64,000 nt of DNA from CALOCN01 sp942491735 (GCA_942491735.1 CALOCN010000001.1:62001-126000); one strand, 5' to 3'. Positions 24,397-35,457 are shown, counted from the stretch's first letter. Numbers and translations are program-made. Notes: generated by a model from the sequence alone, not told the origin.

Positions 24397-24425
24397 TTGA
24401 CGCTCCCCTGCGGCGGGTCTAATAC
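24397..24425 (+). promoter_or_regulatory. Sigma-70-like promoter of nrdJ
   Basis: TTGACG at 24397-24402 and TAATAC at 24420-24425, 17 bp apart. The predicted start near 24432 gives a leader of about 43 nt containing AGGAGGGAGG. Confidence 0.7.
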
Positions 24426-24474
24426 AGAGCACGCTGTTGACACTTATGTTCCTAGGAGGGAGGACGTTGAGGCA

Positions 24475-27258
<2,784 letters not shown>

Positions 27259-27314
27259 TCTGGGGCGGGAGCCCGTGCCCCCGCCACTCGTCTCGGGTTG
27301 AGTCGGGATGGACT

Positions 27315-27346
27315 GTCCCCTCGGGGTTTTCGAACCCCGGGGGGAC
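27315..27346 (+). terminator. Strong hairpin after nrdJ
   Basis: A stem of GTCCCC-(T)-CGGGGTT paired with AACCCCG-(G)-GGGGAC around a TTCG tetraloop, 56 nt past the stop. Only a weak T-run (CATTT) follows, so it may be a terminator or a processing/stability hairpin. Confidence 0.55.
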
Positions 27347-27368
27347 GTTCGCATTTGGGAGGGTGTCG

Positions 27369-28457
27369 GTGTTCCTGCGTGTCTGCCTGTTGGGGTTGCT
27401 GTGGCTGGGGCTCGCGCCGACCCCGGCTCTTGCCCAGTTCGGTGGGGGCGGGGCCGAACGGGGGTACACGGGTGAAGGGGTGAAGTTTGCCGCGATCCCC
27501 ATTCCCAACTACAACGAGACCTTTGGATTCGGGTTGGGACTCCTGGGCTCCGCGTTCTACCGCACCAGCCAGGCGGACACCGTCTCACCCCCGTCCAGCA
27601 CCAGCCTGTTCGGGTTCTACACTTCCAACGAGACCTGGGTGGCGGGATTTGCCCAGAGCCTCTATCTCTCCCAGGACAAGTACCGCGGGAACCTGTACCT
27701 GGGGCTGGCCGGGGTCAACTTCCAGTTCTACGCTACCCCCATCGAGGGGCTGCCGGGCGGGTTCATTCCGTTCAACACCCAGGGCTTCTTCGGCGGAGTG
27801 GACGGGGCGATCGAGACCCTGGACCGGTTGTACCTGGGGGTGCAGTACGAGTACTTCCGTCTGGGGACCGAGTTCGATGTTGCCCTCCCCGATTCGTTGC
27901 GAACGATCCGCGAGACCCTGACCGGACCGGGGGTGCTGATCAGCTATGACACCCGGAACAACATCTTCAATCCGGATGCCGGCCTCTTCCTCGACCTCTC
28001 CTCCTCGTTCTATCTGAAATCGGTTGGGAGTACCAACGACTTCTCCAAGTTCAAGATCCCGCTCAATGCCTACGTTCCCATCAACGAATCCTCGGTGATT
28101 GCGACCCGGGCCTACGCCGAGATCGCCACCGGGGACGTACCCTTCCAGGGACAATCGGTGGTGGGGCGATCGGACCTGCGGGGATACACCTCGGGTCGCT
28201 ACCGCGCGGATCAGGTCTATGCGTTCCAGGCCGAATGGCGGTGGAGATTCTACAAACGGCTGGGTTCGGTCGCCTTTGCCGGAGTGGGTTGGGCGACCGA
28301 CACCTTGTCGGAGACCCGGTTCGACGACGCGCTCCCCTGTGCGGGGGTCGGGTTGCGGTTTCGCATGATCGAGGACTATCGCATCAACGCCGGAGTCGAC
28401 TTCGCGGTGGGTAAGGACGACACGGCGTTCTACTTCCGCATCGGCGAGGCGTTCTAG
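27369..28457 (+). CDS. Omp85/D15-type outer-membrane barrel protein
   Basis: 362 residues from the GTG at 27369, preferred over the in-frame GTG at 27363 because GGGAGG ends directly at the latter. It has a signal peptide (FLRVCLLGLLWLGLAPTPALAQ). The rest is barrel-like with alternating strands and carries D15/BamA-family marks: SYDTRNNIFNPDAGLFLDL and, later, GRSDLRGYTSGRYRADQVY, the conserved RGY loop region. POTRA domains are absent, so this is a barrel-only, short family member. Omp85 barrels insert or secrete proteins at the outer membrane; the partner is unknown. The GNAT gene follows after 8 nt. Confidence 0.8.
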   Translation: MFLRVCLLGLLWLGLAPTPALAQFGGGGAERGYTGEGVKFAAIPIPNYNETFGFGLGLLGSAFYRTSQADTVSPPSSTSLFGFYTSNETWVAGFAQSLYLSQDKYRGNLYLGLAGVNFQFYATPIEGLPGGFIPFNTQGFFGGVDGAIETLDRLYLGVQYEYFRLGTEFDVALPDSLRTIRETLTGPGVLISYDTRNNIFNPDAGLFLDLSSSFYLKSVGSTNDFSKFKIPLNAYVPINESSVIATRAYAEIATGDVPFQGQSVVGRSDLRGYTSGRYRADQVYAFQAEWRWRFYKRLGSVAFAGVGWATDTLSETRFDDALPCAGVGLRFRMIEDYRINAGVDFAVGKDDTAFYFRIGEAF

Positions 28458-28465
28458 GAGACAGC

Positions 28466-28969
28466 ATGGATTGCCTGATTCGTCCGGTTCGGGATGATGA
28501 TGCGCAGGGGTTGGCCGATCTCCTCAATCCCCTGATCGAACTCGGTACGGTCACCATCATGACCGAGCCGATCACGGCGGAGGGCCAGCGGGACTACCTG
28601 CGGGAGTTCCCCCCGCGCGGCGTGTTCTTCGTCGCCGAGGAGGGCGGGAACGGACGTCTGGTCGGGATGCAGAGCGTGGAGCCCATCTACCCCGCCATCC
28701 ACGCGTTTCACCACGTGGGGGAGATCGCCACCTTTGTCGCGGTGGACGCGCACCGCAAGGGGATCGCGCGGGCGTTGAGCAAGGCGACGTTCAAGGCGTG
28801 CCGCGAGGCGGGGTTTCTCAAGATTCGGGCGACCATTCGGGCGGACAACCCGTTGGGGCTTGGGTTCTATACGGGGATGGGGTTCGAGATCATTGGGACG
28901 GCGATGCGGCATGCGCGGGTTCGGGGGGAGCTGGTGGATGAGGTGTTGGCGGAGCGGTTTTTGGACTGA
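28466..28969 (+). CDS. GNAT-family N-acetyltransferase
   Basis: 167 residues, AGGAGA just before the ATG and 8 nt after the Omp85-type gene. The fold is read from IRPVRDDDAQGLADLL at the N-terminus, IATFVAVDAHRKGIARALSK (acetyl-CoA pyrophosphate loop, here H-R-K-G-I-A) and NPLGLGFYTGMGFEIIG near the end. It transfers an acetyl group from acetyl-CoA to an amine; the substrate is not evident. The 315 nt after it hold repeat element copy 2 and no gene. Confidence 0.85.
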   Translation: MDCLIRPVRDDDAQGLADLLNPLIELGTVTIMTEPITAEGQRDYLREFPPRGVFFVAEEGGNGRLVGMQSVEPIYPAIHAFHHVGEIATFVAVDAHRKGIARALSKATFKACREAGFLKIRATIRADNPLGLGFYTGMGFEIIGTAMRHARVRGELVDEVLAERFLD

Positions 28970-28987
28970 GAGCTTGTGGGCCTGAGG

Positions 28988-29215
28988 CCGCGAGAACAGA
29001 CGCTGCGCCGGGCAGAGGGGGCCCTTCTCCTTGCTCGCTCTCGGCGGAGGGTCCACTGGACCCTCCTTGTTCGCTGCTGAGCGCACCATGGGGCCCCGGC
29101 CGGCTTGGTTCGTTGCTTCTCGATGTTTCGTACTCGGGTTCGCCGGCCGACCCATGGTGCGCTCAGGGCTTCGTCGGCGGGCCCCCTCTACCCGGCTCCG
29201 TGCCCGTTCTCGCGG
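28988..29215 (-). repeat. Hairpin repeat element, copy 2 (228 bp, inverted relative to copy 1)
   Basis: Same architecture as the element at 10245: 37-nt terminal inverted repeats (28988-29024 and 29179-29215, 31 of 37 complementary), an inner inverted repeat with CCATGG and CGGCCGG, and the perfect GGAGGGTCCA/TGGACCCTCC hairpin near 29046-29066. The core is the reverse complement of copy 1 at about 90% identity. The outer arms differ from those of copy 1, yet pair with each other. Confidence 0.8.
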
Positions 29216-29284
29216 GGCGGGCGCCTTGGCTCATTGTTCAAACCGCTTGCGGCGGGTTGGCCGGGCGGAATCGGAGGGCTTGGC

Positions 29285-30334
29285 TTACCGGCCCTGCTCC
29301 AGATCCAGGAGCTTCTTTTTGCGCCAGAGGCCGCCGGCGTAGCCGGAGAGGGTGCCGTCGGCGCGGATGACGCGGTGGCAGGGGATGACGATGGCGATGC
29401 GGTTGTCGCCGTTGGCTTTGCCGACCGCGCGTTGGGCTCCGGGGCGTTGGATACGGCGGGCCATTTCCTCGTAGCTGCGGGTCTGGCCGTAGGGAATGCG
29501 GTTGAGTTCGGCCCAGACGGACTCCTGGAACGGGGTGCCGGGGGTGACGACCGGGACCTGGAAGGCCTTGCGCTTGCCTTCGAAGTACTCGGTGAGTTCC
29601 GTTTGGAGCTGTTCCAGGTGGGGGTGTCGGCCCGGGGCGACGCGGACTCCCAGCCACTGGTGGACCCGTTGGATCTGGGATTCCAGCTCGCGTCGGTCCG
29701 CGAACTCCAGCAGGCAGATTCCGTTGTCTGTGGCCGCGGCCACCACGGGACCCAGGGGGGTGGCGAAGCGGGTCATCATCGCCGGCGCGGTGTCGCGGCT
29801 GCGGCCCGGCGTGTCGCCGAACTGCCGCGTGAACGCGTCCCGGAAGGCGCTGGGGGACTCGTAACCCACGTCGTACGCGGTGTCGGTCAGGTCCTCGCCG
29901 GTGTGGATCCTGCCCAGGGCGCGGCCCAGCCGCCGGGCCCGCACGTAGCCATGGAAGGTGACGCCGTGCTGGGTCTTGAACCAGCGCCGGACGCGCACCG
30001 GGTCCAGGGAGCGGTCGCGCAGGTCCTGGTCGCTCCAGCGTCGCCCGGGATCGCCGTCCACGTCGGCCAGGAGCGCCTTGGCCCAGGACGGCGTGTCCCC
30101 GGCTGGTTGCAGCGGTTTGCACCGTTTGCAGGGACGGTACCCCGAGGCGATCGCCTGGGCGGTCGCGTCGAAGAACTCCACGTTCTCGCGCTTGGGCTTG
30201 CGGGCCGGGCAGGTGGGGCGGCAGAAGATGCCTGTGGTGCGCACTCCTACCACGAACACGCCCTCGAAGCCGCTGTCGCGGTCGACCAGGGCCCGGTACA
30301 TCTGGGTCTCGGTGGGTCGTTGCATCGTAAGCAT
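29285..30334 (-). CDS. ada: Ada: alkylation-response regulator and O6-methylguanine-DNA methyltransferase
   Basis: 349 residues, normal for Ada; an alternative ATG lies at 30325. The N-terminal zinc domain has TGIFCRPTCPARKP and PCKRCKP, with cysteines at 38, 42, 69 and 72, the same numbering as E. coli Ada; Cys38 takes methyl groups from phosphotriesters. An AraC-type HTH follows (SLDPVRVRRWFKTQHGVTFH, then YVRARRLGRAL). The C-terminal methyltransferase has IPYGQTRSYEEMARRI and VIPCHRVIRADGTLSGYAGG. It acts as both repair enzyme and transcription activator. It is divergent from the epimerase gene across 172 nt. Confidence 0.95.
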   Translation of the reverse strand: MLTMQRPTETQMYRALVDRDSGFEGVFVVGVRTTGIFCRPTCPARKPKRENVEFFDATAQAIASGYRPCKRCKPLQPAGDTPSWAKALLADVDGDPGRRWSDQDLRDRSLDPVRVRRWFKTQHGVTFHGYVRARRLGRALGRIHTGEDLTDTAYDVGYESPSAFRDAFTRQFGDTPGRSRDTAPAMMTRFATPLGPVVAAATDNGICLLEFADRRELESQIQRVHQWLGVRVAPGRHPHLEQLQTELTEYFEGKRKAFQVPVVTPGTPFQESVWAELNRIPYGQTRSYEEMARRIQRPGAQRAVGKANGDNRIAIVIPCHRVIRADGTLSGYAGGLWRKKKLLDLEQGR

Positions 30335-30506
30335 GCCGGAAGGCTAGGGACGTGGCGCGTTGCCCGCTACCGATGTTTGAACACGGAATCCGGAACGGGG
30401 GAGTCTAGCAGCCTCTCTTCGGGGCCTCGTCCGGGGAAGCGTGGCCGGTTAGACTACGCCAGTTCGCGTTGGCGTACCCGCTCCTTTCCGTTGGCCGAGG
30501 GACACC

Positions 30507-31526
30507 ATGAACTGGAACAAACGCAGGGTGTTGGTGACCGGGGGCGCCTCGTTCATCGGGTCCCACCTCGTGGATGCGCTGGTCGCGCGGGGTGCGCGGG
30601 TGCGGGTGGTGGACGATCTCACCAGCGGCAAGCGGGCTAACCTCCAGGAGCATCTGGACGCGGGCCGGGTCGAGTTCCTGGAAGCGGATCTCCTGGACGC
30701 GGGGGTGGCGGATCGTGCGGTCGAGGGCATGGATACGGTGTTCCACCTCGCGGCCCGACACGGTGGGCGCGGCTACATCGAGACCCACGAAGTGGCTTGC
30801 TCCGAGAACTTCGCTCTGGATGGCCTCGTGTTCCGGGCCTGTCGTCTTGGGGGTGTGGGGCAGATCGTCTACGCATCCTCGGGGTGTATCTACCCGCTGG
30901 AGATCCAGACCGATCCCAGCGAGGAGCTCTACCTGCGCGAGGACATGGCGGGGCCGCCGTCCAATGCGGACCACCTCTACGGCTGGGCCAAGCTCATGGC
31001 CGAGATGACCCTGACCACCTTGGCCCGAGAGGCGGGGATCCGGACCGCGTCCCTCCGCTACTTCACCGTGTACGGCGAGCGGGGGAAGGAAGACCATGCG
31101 GTGATGGCCATGATCTCCCGCGCGTTCATCGGCGAGGATCCCTTCGAGGTGTGGGGGACCGGGGAACAGATTCGTAACTGGACCTATGTGGGGGACATCG
31201 TGGAGGGCACGATTCTCGCGGCGGAACGGATCGAGGATGGAACCGCCATCAACCTGGGGACGACCGAGCGCATCCGGGTCATTGACGCCGCGCGTGAAGT
31301 GCTGCGCCGCTTTGGCCATGACGCGGTGATCCGGCTGTTGCCGGACATGCCGACCGGGCCGCTCAATCGCACCGCGGACAACGCGCTGGCCAAGGAGCTA
31401 CTCGGCTGGAGCCCCAGGTACAACTTCACCGAGGGGCTGGAGCGCACCATCGCCTGGTACCGCGAGGCGCACGATGTGGACGAGGTGCGGGAGCGGTTGC
31501 CGCGAAGCCTGCTGGATCACACGTAG
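30507..31526 (+). CDS. NAD-dependent epimerase/dehydratase (extended SDR)
   Basis: 339 residues, AGGGA before the ATG. The Rossmann motif is VLVTGGASFIGSHLVDALV (glycines near 12-18), followed by VVDDLTSGKRANL, the catalytic YGWAK (Tyr158-x3-Lys162) and SLRYFTVYGERG. These features match NDP-sugar epimerases/dehydratases such as UDP-glucose 4-epimerase or GDP-mannose epimerase. The acceptor sugar cannot be determined. With the GT11-like transferase at 33.5 kb it suggests surface-polysaccharide synthesis, though they are not in one operon. Confidence 0.87.
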   Translation: MNWNKRRVLVTGGASFIGSHLVDALVARGARVRVVDDLTSGKRANLQEHLDAGRVEFLEADLLDAGVADRAVEGMDTVFHLAARHGGRGYIETHEVACSENFALDGLVFRACRLGGVGQIVYASSGCIYPLEIQTDPSEELYLREDMAGPPSNADHLYGWAKLMAEMTLTTLAREAGIRTASLRYFTVYGERGKEDHAVMAMISRAFIGEDPFEVWGTGEQIRNWTYVGDIVEGTILAAERIEDGTAINLGTTERIRVIDAAREVLRRFGHDAVIRLLPDMPTGPLNRTADNALAKELLGWSPRYNFTEGLERTIAWYREAHDVDEVRERLPRSLLDHT

Positions 31527-31570
31527 GTTTTTTCCTGACCGCTGTTGACGGCTGTCGCGGGAGGAGCGAA

Positions 31571-32110
31571 ATGAGTCTGTTGCAAGGCGACGGGATCTCG
31601 TTGCGAACGATGCGCGAATCCGATCTGGAGGCGCTCTACGCAATCCACAAGGACATTTCGAATCGGGGATCCTACTTCCCAACCGCGGTGATGTCGGAAT
31701 CGGCCTTTCGCAGCAAGTTTGCGGAGACCGGATTCTGGGAGCCGGATAGCGGGATCCTGTTGATCGTTGATGCGACGGACACGGTGGTCGGCACCATCGA
31801 GTTCTTTGCCACCGTTCCCTATCTCGATGAACTCGAACTCTCGTATCACATCCACTCGACCCAGCACACCGGCAAGGGTCTGGCCACGAAGGCCGTCCGC
31901 CTCATGTCGGGATACCTGTTCGATCAGAAGAAGAACAACCGGATCCGGTTGGTAATTCACCCGGACAACCTCGGTTCAAGGCGGGTCGCCGAGAAATGTG
32001 GATACGTTCACGAGGGAACGGCGCGGGGCGCCTGGTTTCACCAGGGGCGGAATCACGATGTCGAAGTCTTTTCCCTGCTGAGGGAGGAGTACTACGGTTT
32101 CTCCGCCTAA
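31571..32110 (+). CDS. GNAT acetyltransferase, RimJ/RimL type
   Basis: 179 residues with a strong GGGAGGAG site. Family marks: ISLRTMRESDLEALYAIHKD, GTIEFFA, LSYHIHSTQHTGKGLATKAV (acetyl-CoA loop), IHPDNLGSRRVAEKCGYVHEGTARG and the C-terminal DVEVFSLLREEY. RimJ/RimL-type enzymes acetylate ribosomal N-termini, other small molecules or antibiotics. The gene is visibly lower in GC than its neighbours. It converges on the MBL gene, the two stop codons overlapping (32107-32110). Confidence 0.85.
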   Translation: MSLLQGDGISLRTMRESDLEALYAIHKDISNRGSYFPTAVMSESAFRSKFAETGFWEPDSGILLIVDATDTVVGTIEFFATVPYLDELELSYHIHSTQHTGKGLATKAVRLMSGYLFDQKKNNRIRLVIHPDNLGSRRVAEKCGYVHEGTARGAWFHQGRNHDVEVFSLLREEYYGFSA

Positions 32111-32835
32111 TCGCTATCCAACGCATCTCCAAGGGCCAAGAGCAGCTTCTCGCCATCCCCGCGCCAAGAACTCCCATGCATGCAGGCAAGCGTGGTCGGC
32201 TTGGTCCTTGCCAGTCGGTCGATCAACTTGCGCGTGTTCTTCGTGTGAGAGAAGTAGTCCATGGGAGCACGCATGGCTTCGCTCGGGCCGAGGATATCGT
32301 CCTTGGAAATCGGGTCGAGATTGGCGCCGGCCTGGGTGAAGAGATCGCCGCAGAACAATGTGTTCGTTGTCGTGTCACCGAGGTACCCACAGTCCCAGCC
32401 GTGGGGCAGGTGGGGCGCGTCGTACCACTCGACGACGTGACGACCCAGGCTAAGGGTCTCGCCGTCGGCGAGGGCCTTTGGCGGCCGGTCAGCGAGGTCG
32501 TTCACCGAAACCATGGCCGCCACCTGGCTGCAGACGGGCACGGCTTGCGGCGCCGCGGCAAGGAACTCGTTCAGTGCCCCGCACTCGTCGGCTTCGACAT
32601 GTGAGAAGGCGATGTAGCGGAGAGTCTCGACCGGAAGGACCCGGGCGACCGCGTCCCGCACGACCGGGAACAGGCTGCGCAGTCCGGTGTGGAAAAGAAG
32701 AGGTTCATCGTCAAGGATCAGGAACTGATTGAAGGTGAAGCCACCTGGGATCGTGTCGACCGGCGTGCTGATCCGGTAGATCCCATCGGCGATCTCATCG
32801 AGAGCGGTCTTCTGTGTGGTCAGGCTGGTGGTCAT
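32107..32835 (-). CDS. Metallo-beta-lactamase-fold protein, flavodiiron (ODP) type
   Basis: 242 residues. The metal motif is H-x-E-x-D (SHVEADEC, residues 79-83), as in oxygen-binding diiron domains of flavodiiron proteins rather than the HxHxDH of hydrolases. Further ligands appear as HLPHGWD, FCGDLFTQ and MHGSSWRGDG. There is no flavodoxin domain, so it is a stand-alone ODP-type protein, perhaps an O2/NO sensor or reductase needing a separate electron donor. Its start overlaps the stop of the TetR gene (ATGA), so the two form an operon and the regulator probably controls it. Confidence 0.82.
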   Translation of the reverse strand: MTTSLTTQKTALDEIADGIYRISTPVDTIPGGFTFNQFLILDDEPLLFHTGLRSLFPVVRDAVARVLPVETLRYIAFSHVEADECGALNEFLAAAPQAVPVCSQVAAMVSVNDLADRPPKALADGETLSLGRHVVEWYDAPHLPHGWDCGYLGDTTTNTLFCGDLFTQAGANLDPISKDDILGPSEAMRAPMDYFSHTKNTRKLIDRLARTKPTTLACMHGSSWRGDGEKLLLALGDALDSD

Positions 32836-33443
32836 GTGTCCTTATCCTTCCGGGTGGATGAGTAGAGTGAGACAAGGGCGTCGCCGGTCACGCCGGCGGC
32901 TCCCCGACTGGTAAACCCGTTCTCGGTGAGGGTTTGCCACGAGGAGAAGTCGAGCAGCACCAGGGACAGTGCGACGAGGCGACGAGGGGCCACGCGGTGG
33001 AACCCGGCCGCTAGGGCAGCACGGATGAGACGCACCCGTTGGCGCGTGGCACCCGCGAGCATGTCGCGAAGGGCCGGTAGCTCGGTCGCGTCGCCGGCCG
33101 ACCACCGGAGCCACGGTGCGGCGTATTCATAGAACCTGAAGGTACCGTGGGCCAGCGCCCGCAGCCTGGACGGGATATCCGACTTCCCGGCAAGGATGCC
33201 CTCGTCGAGCTTGGGTGCCTCGTTCAGGACAAGCCCGGTGCAGTGCGGTATCAAGTCATTGCGGGTCTGGAAGTACTTGTAGACCGTGGGGAGCGACACG
33301 CCCGCGGCTTCGGCGATCATCTCGTGGGTCGTGCCAAGTGCCCCGTGCCGGGCGTGGAGCTCCACCGTGGCCCGGATGATCCGTCGCCGAGTGTCCTCGG
33401 CGGCGGCCAAGCGTGAGGTGCGATTGTAGGGTCTGGGCGTCAT
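32832..33443 (-). CDS. TetR/AcrR-family transcriptional regulator
   Basis: 203 residues. The HTH is AAEDTRRRIIRATVELHARHG followed by TTHEMIAEAAGVSLPTVYKYFQTRNDLI (about 15-65). The C-terminal ligand-binding part is helical and of unknown specificity. It is followed by the MBL gene with a 4-nt overlap. The promoter lies so close (-10 at 33452-33457) that the transcript is probably leaderless, and an AT-rich palindrome in the spacer may be its own operator. Confidence 0.9.
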   Translation of the reverse strand: MTPRPYNRTSRLAAAEDTRRRIIRATVELHARHGALGTTHEMIAEAAGVSLPTVYKYFQTRNDLIPHCTGLVLNEAPKLDEGILAGKSDIPSRLRALAHGTFRFYEYAAPWLRWSAGDATELPALRDMLAGATRQRVRLIRAALAAGFHRVAPRRLVALSLVLLDFSSWQTLTENGFTSRGAAGVTGDALVSLYSSTRKDKDT

Positions 33444-33451
33444 GCTTAGAG

Positions 33452-33479
33452 TGTATAAATTAAATTTAGGAACTGTAAA
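33452..33479 (-). promoter_or_regulatory. Promoter and palindromic operator of the TetR-MBL operon
   Basis: On the minus strand TTTACA (plus 33474-33479) and TATACA (plus 33452-33457) are 16 bp apart. The palindrome TAAATTAAATTTA (33456-33468) overlaps the spacer and -10. The ATG at 33443 is only 8-9 nt from the -10, so the mRNA is likely leaderless. Confidence 0.6.
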
Positions 33480-33536
33480 GTGAAAAGTACAAGCTCGGGC
33501 TCCTCGCTGGGCTCCGTGAAACGCGATAGGACACCC

Positions 33537-34487
33537 TCACCCCTCCAGCGTCCGCTCCAGGTCCGCCGCGTCCCCCCGCCAGCCATCGTTCACGCCCAGG
33601 TCGTGGAACACGTAGCGGGACTCGTCCGTGACCCGCAGGTCCGTCTTGGACAACGTACTGTCCGGGTGCCACCCCGCCCACAGCGGCATGTGCACCTCGG
33701 TGGCGCCCGACAGCCAGGCTCCCCACCAGGCGAACGTGCTCATGGAGAGCACGATGCGCGGCGCGGCCAGCATCAGGGCATAGTCCTCCATGGGCGAGCC
33801 GCCCACGATCCGGGCGCCGCAGACCTGGGTCAGGCGATGCGCCACGGGATCGTTCGGGTTCTCGGTGACCAGCAACACCCGGTCCGGTGACATCCGTTCC
33901 AGAATGCGTTGGTAGTACGAAACCGGCACTGCGGCATGGATGGGGCTGGGCCCGTAGGGGCCGCCCTGGTCCCAGATATCGCCGCTGCGCACATGGATCA
34001 CCACATCGCCCGGGTCCGGCGCACTGACACGGACCGGACAGCGCAGCCACTCCCGGATCGTTTCCTTGAAGGCGCGGTAGTACTCATAGCGTTCGAAGTA
34101 CCCCCAAAGAAGGATCTCCCGGGGAGTGGAATTCGCGAGGACACGCGGGAGGTCCACCACATGGTGGGTCAGCCGCTCGCGGGGGATCCCAAAACCCCAG
34201 GCGCGCGAGGCGGGAGGCCCGCCGCCCCGATCCGTTCCGGGAAACCCCTCGATTGGCGCGGCCTCCAGGGGAAACTCCAGGTGCTCGGCAATCAACCGCC
34301 CCAGGCTGTACTGGAAGAACCGATTGCCCATGCGTCCCCGGTAGGAGACGGAGACCTGCCGGTCCGGTTGGAGCGTCAATCCCCGTCGCAGTTCCGCGGC
34401 CAAGTGGGCCGCCTCCCGGGAGCCCCTGGCCATGGCCTTTCGGACCAGGGCGGGCAGGGATCGGTCCGGGGAGGGTCTTCGGCGCAT
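33537..34487 (-). CDS. Glycosyltransferase family 11-like (alpha-1,2-fucosyltransferase type)
   Basis: 316 residues if it starts at the ATG at 34487; an in-frame ATG at 34562 would overlap the divergent gene and adds an unlikely N-terminus. GT11/GT-B motifs are GRMGNRFFQYSLGRLIAEHL near the N-terminus, VVIHVRSGDIWDQ (the H-x-R-x-G-D donor motif), and MSTFAWWGAWLSGATEV near the C-terminus. GT11 enzymes move fucose from GDP-fucose onto galactose or similar acceptors in surface glycans. Donor and acceptor here are inferred from family only. Confidence 0.75.
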   Translation of the reverse strand: MRRRPSPDRSLPALVRKAMARGSREAAHLAAELRRGLTLQPDRQVSVSYRGRMGNRFFQYSLGRLIAEHLEFPLEAAPIEGFPGTDRGGGPPASRAWGFGIPRERLTHHVVDLPRVLANSTPREILLWGYFERYEYYRAFKETIREWLRCPVRVSAPDPGDVVIHVRSGDIWDQGGPYGPSPIHAAVPVSYYQRILERMSPDRVLLVTENPNDPVAHRLTQVCGARIVGGSPMEDYALMLAAPRIVLSMSTFAWWGAWLSGATEVHMPLWAGWHPDSTLSKTDLRVTDESRYVFHDLGVNDGWRGDAADLERTLEG

Positions 34488-34554
34488 GAGGGGATTCTCC
34501 CGGAGTGCGACGTCTTTCGGGAAGGGCAAAGCGCGGATCGGGTATTCTGACGCA

Positions 34555-35457
34555 ATGATCACAATTCACTTCCTCATCGCGGCGTTGTTCCTGGGCGGAC
34601 CCTCGGTGGCGTTCGCCCAGGCGGGCGAGTCCGCCCCCGCCCAGCGGTCGGCCGCGCAGTGGGTCCTCATGGCCGACGCCCAGTACGACGCCGGGCAGTT
34701 CGGGGTCAGCGCGGACAGCTATGGCCAGGCCATTCTGGCCGGGGCCAGGAACCCGACCACGTTTTTCAACGCCGCCTGTTCCTCCGCTCTTGCCGGTCGC
34801 GTGGACGAAGCGTTCGAGCGTCTGAACGGCGCCGTGGAACGGGGTCTGTGGGACGCGGATCAGCTGATTGCCGACACCGACCTGAGTGTCCTTCACGAGG
34901 ACCCGCGTTGGAGTGGGTTGGTCACCGCGTGCCGCGAGGCGGAGGAGACCTTCCTTGCATCCCTCGGCAATCCCCAGCTGCGAGCGGAACTTCTCGAGAT
35001 GAGCCGGATCGATCAGGCTGCGCGCCGCGGGATCGCCCTTCCCGAGCTGGAGGGGCTGTCCATGATGGACGTGGATGCTACCCATACCGCGCGCATGAAG
35101 GAGATCGTGGCCGAGTACGGCTGGCCCGGGGAAAGCCTGGTGGGCGAGGACGGAGCCCGGTCCGCCTGGCTCCTGGTCCAGCATGCCGACATGCAGCCGG
35201 CCTTCCAGCGGGAATGCCTGGATCTCATGACCGCCGCCCCCGAGGGGGACGTGTCGCCCCTGGATCTCGCCTACCTCACCGATCGGGTCCTGGTGAACGA
35301 GGGCCAGAAGCAGATCTACGGAACCCAGTTCCACATGGTGGACGGCCAGTCCGTCCCGCGCCCCATCGAGGACGAGGCCAACATCGAGGCGCGCCGGGCC
35401 GCGGTGGGGCTCTCCTCCATGAAGGAGTACACGGCGCGCATGCAGAACCGGAACTAG
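34555..35457 (+). CDS. Exported protein with TPR-like start and DUF6624-like C-terminal domain
   Basis: 300 residues from the ATG at 34555, which begins a signal peptide (MITIHFLIAALFLGGPSVAFAQ). Residues about 35-110 look like two TPR units (AQYDAGQFGVSADSYGQAIL, TFFNAACSSALAGRVDEAFE). The rest matches the DUF6624 pattern: YGWPGESLVGEDGARSAWLL, QHADMQPAFQRECL, DLAYLTDRVLVNEGQKQIYG and RPIEDEANIEARRAAVGL. Function is unknown. TATTCT (34543-34548) is 7 nt before the ATG, so translation may be leaderless. The stop overlaps that of the convergent hydrolase within CTAG. Confidence 0.78.
   Translation: MITIHFLIAALFLGGPSVAFAQAGESAPAQRSAAQWVLMADAQYDAGQFGVSADSYGQAILAGARNPTTFFNAACSSALAGRVDEAFERLNGAVERGLWDADQLIADTDLSVLHEDPRWSGLVTACREAEETFLASLGNPQLRAELLEMSRIDQAARRGIALPELEGLSMMDVDATHTARMKEIVAEYGWPGESLVGEDGARSAWLLVQHADMQPAFQRECLDLMTAAPEGDVSPLDLAYLTDRVLVNEGQKQIYGTQFHMVDGQSVPRPIEDEANIEARRAAVGLSSMKEYTARMQNRN

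Noticed and set aside
21288..24443. A 1051-codon open frame on the minus strand
   Set aside because: It is antisense to the lipoprotein, barrel and kinase genes, has repetitive Gly/Arg/Val/His composition typical of a high-GC shadow frame, and shows no domain.
24190..24474. Cobalamin riboswitch upstream of nrdJ
   Set aside because: I looked for a B12-box and did not see one; the GCCAC segment alone is not enough.
30406..30475. TAGACT hexamers as promoters for ada and the epimerase gene
   Set aside because: They occur on each strand in the divergent region but without a matching -35 at proper spacing, so I did not annotate them.
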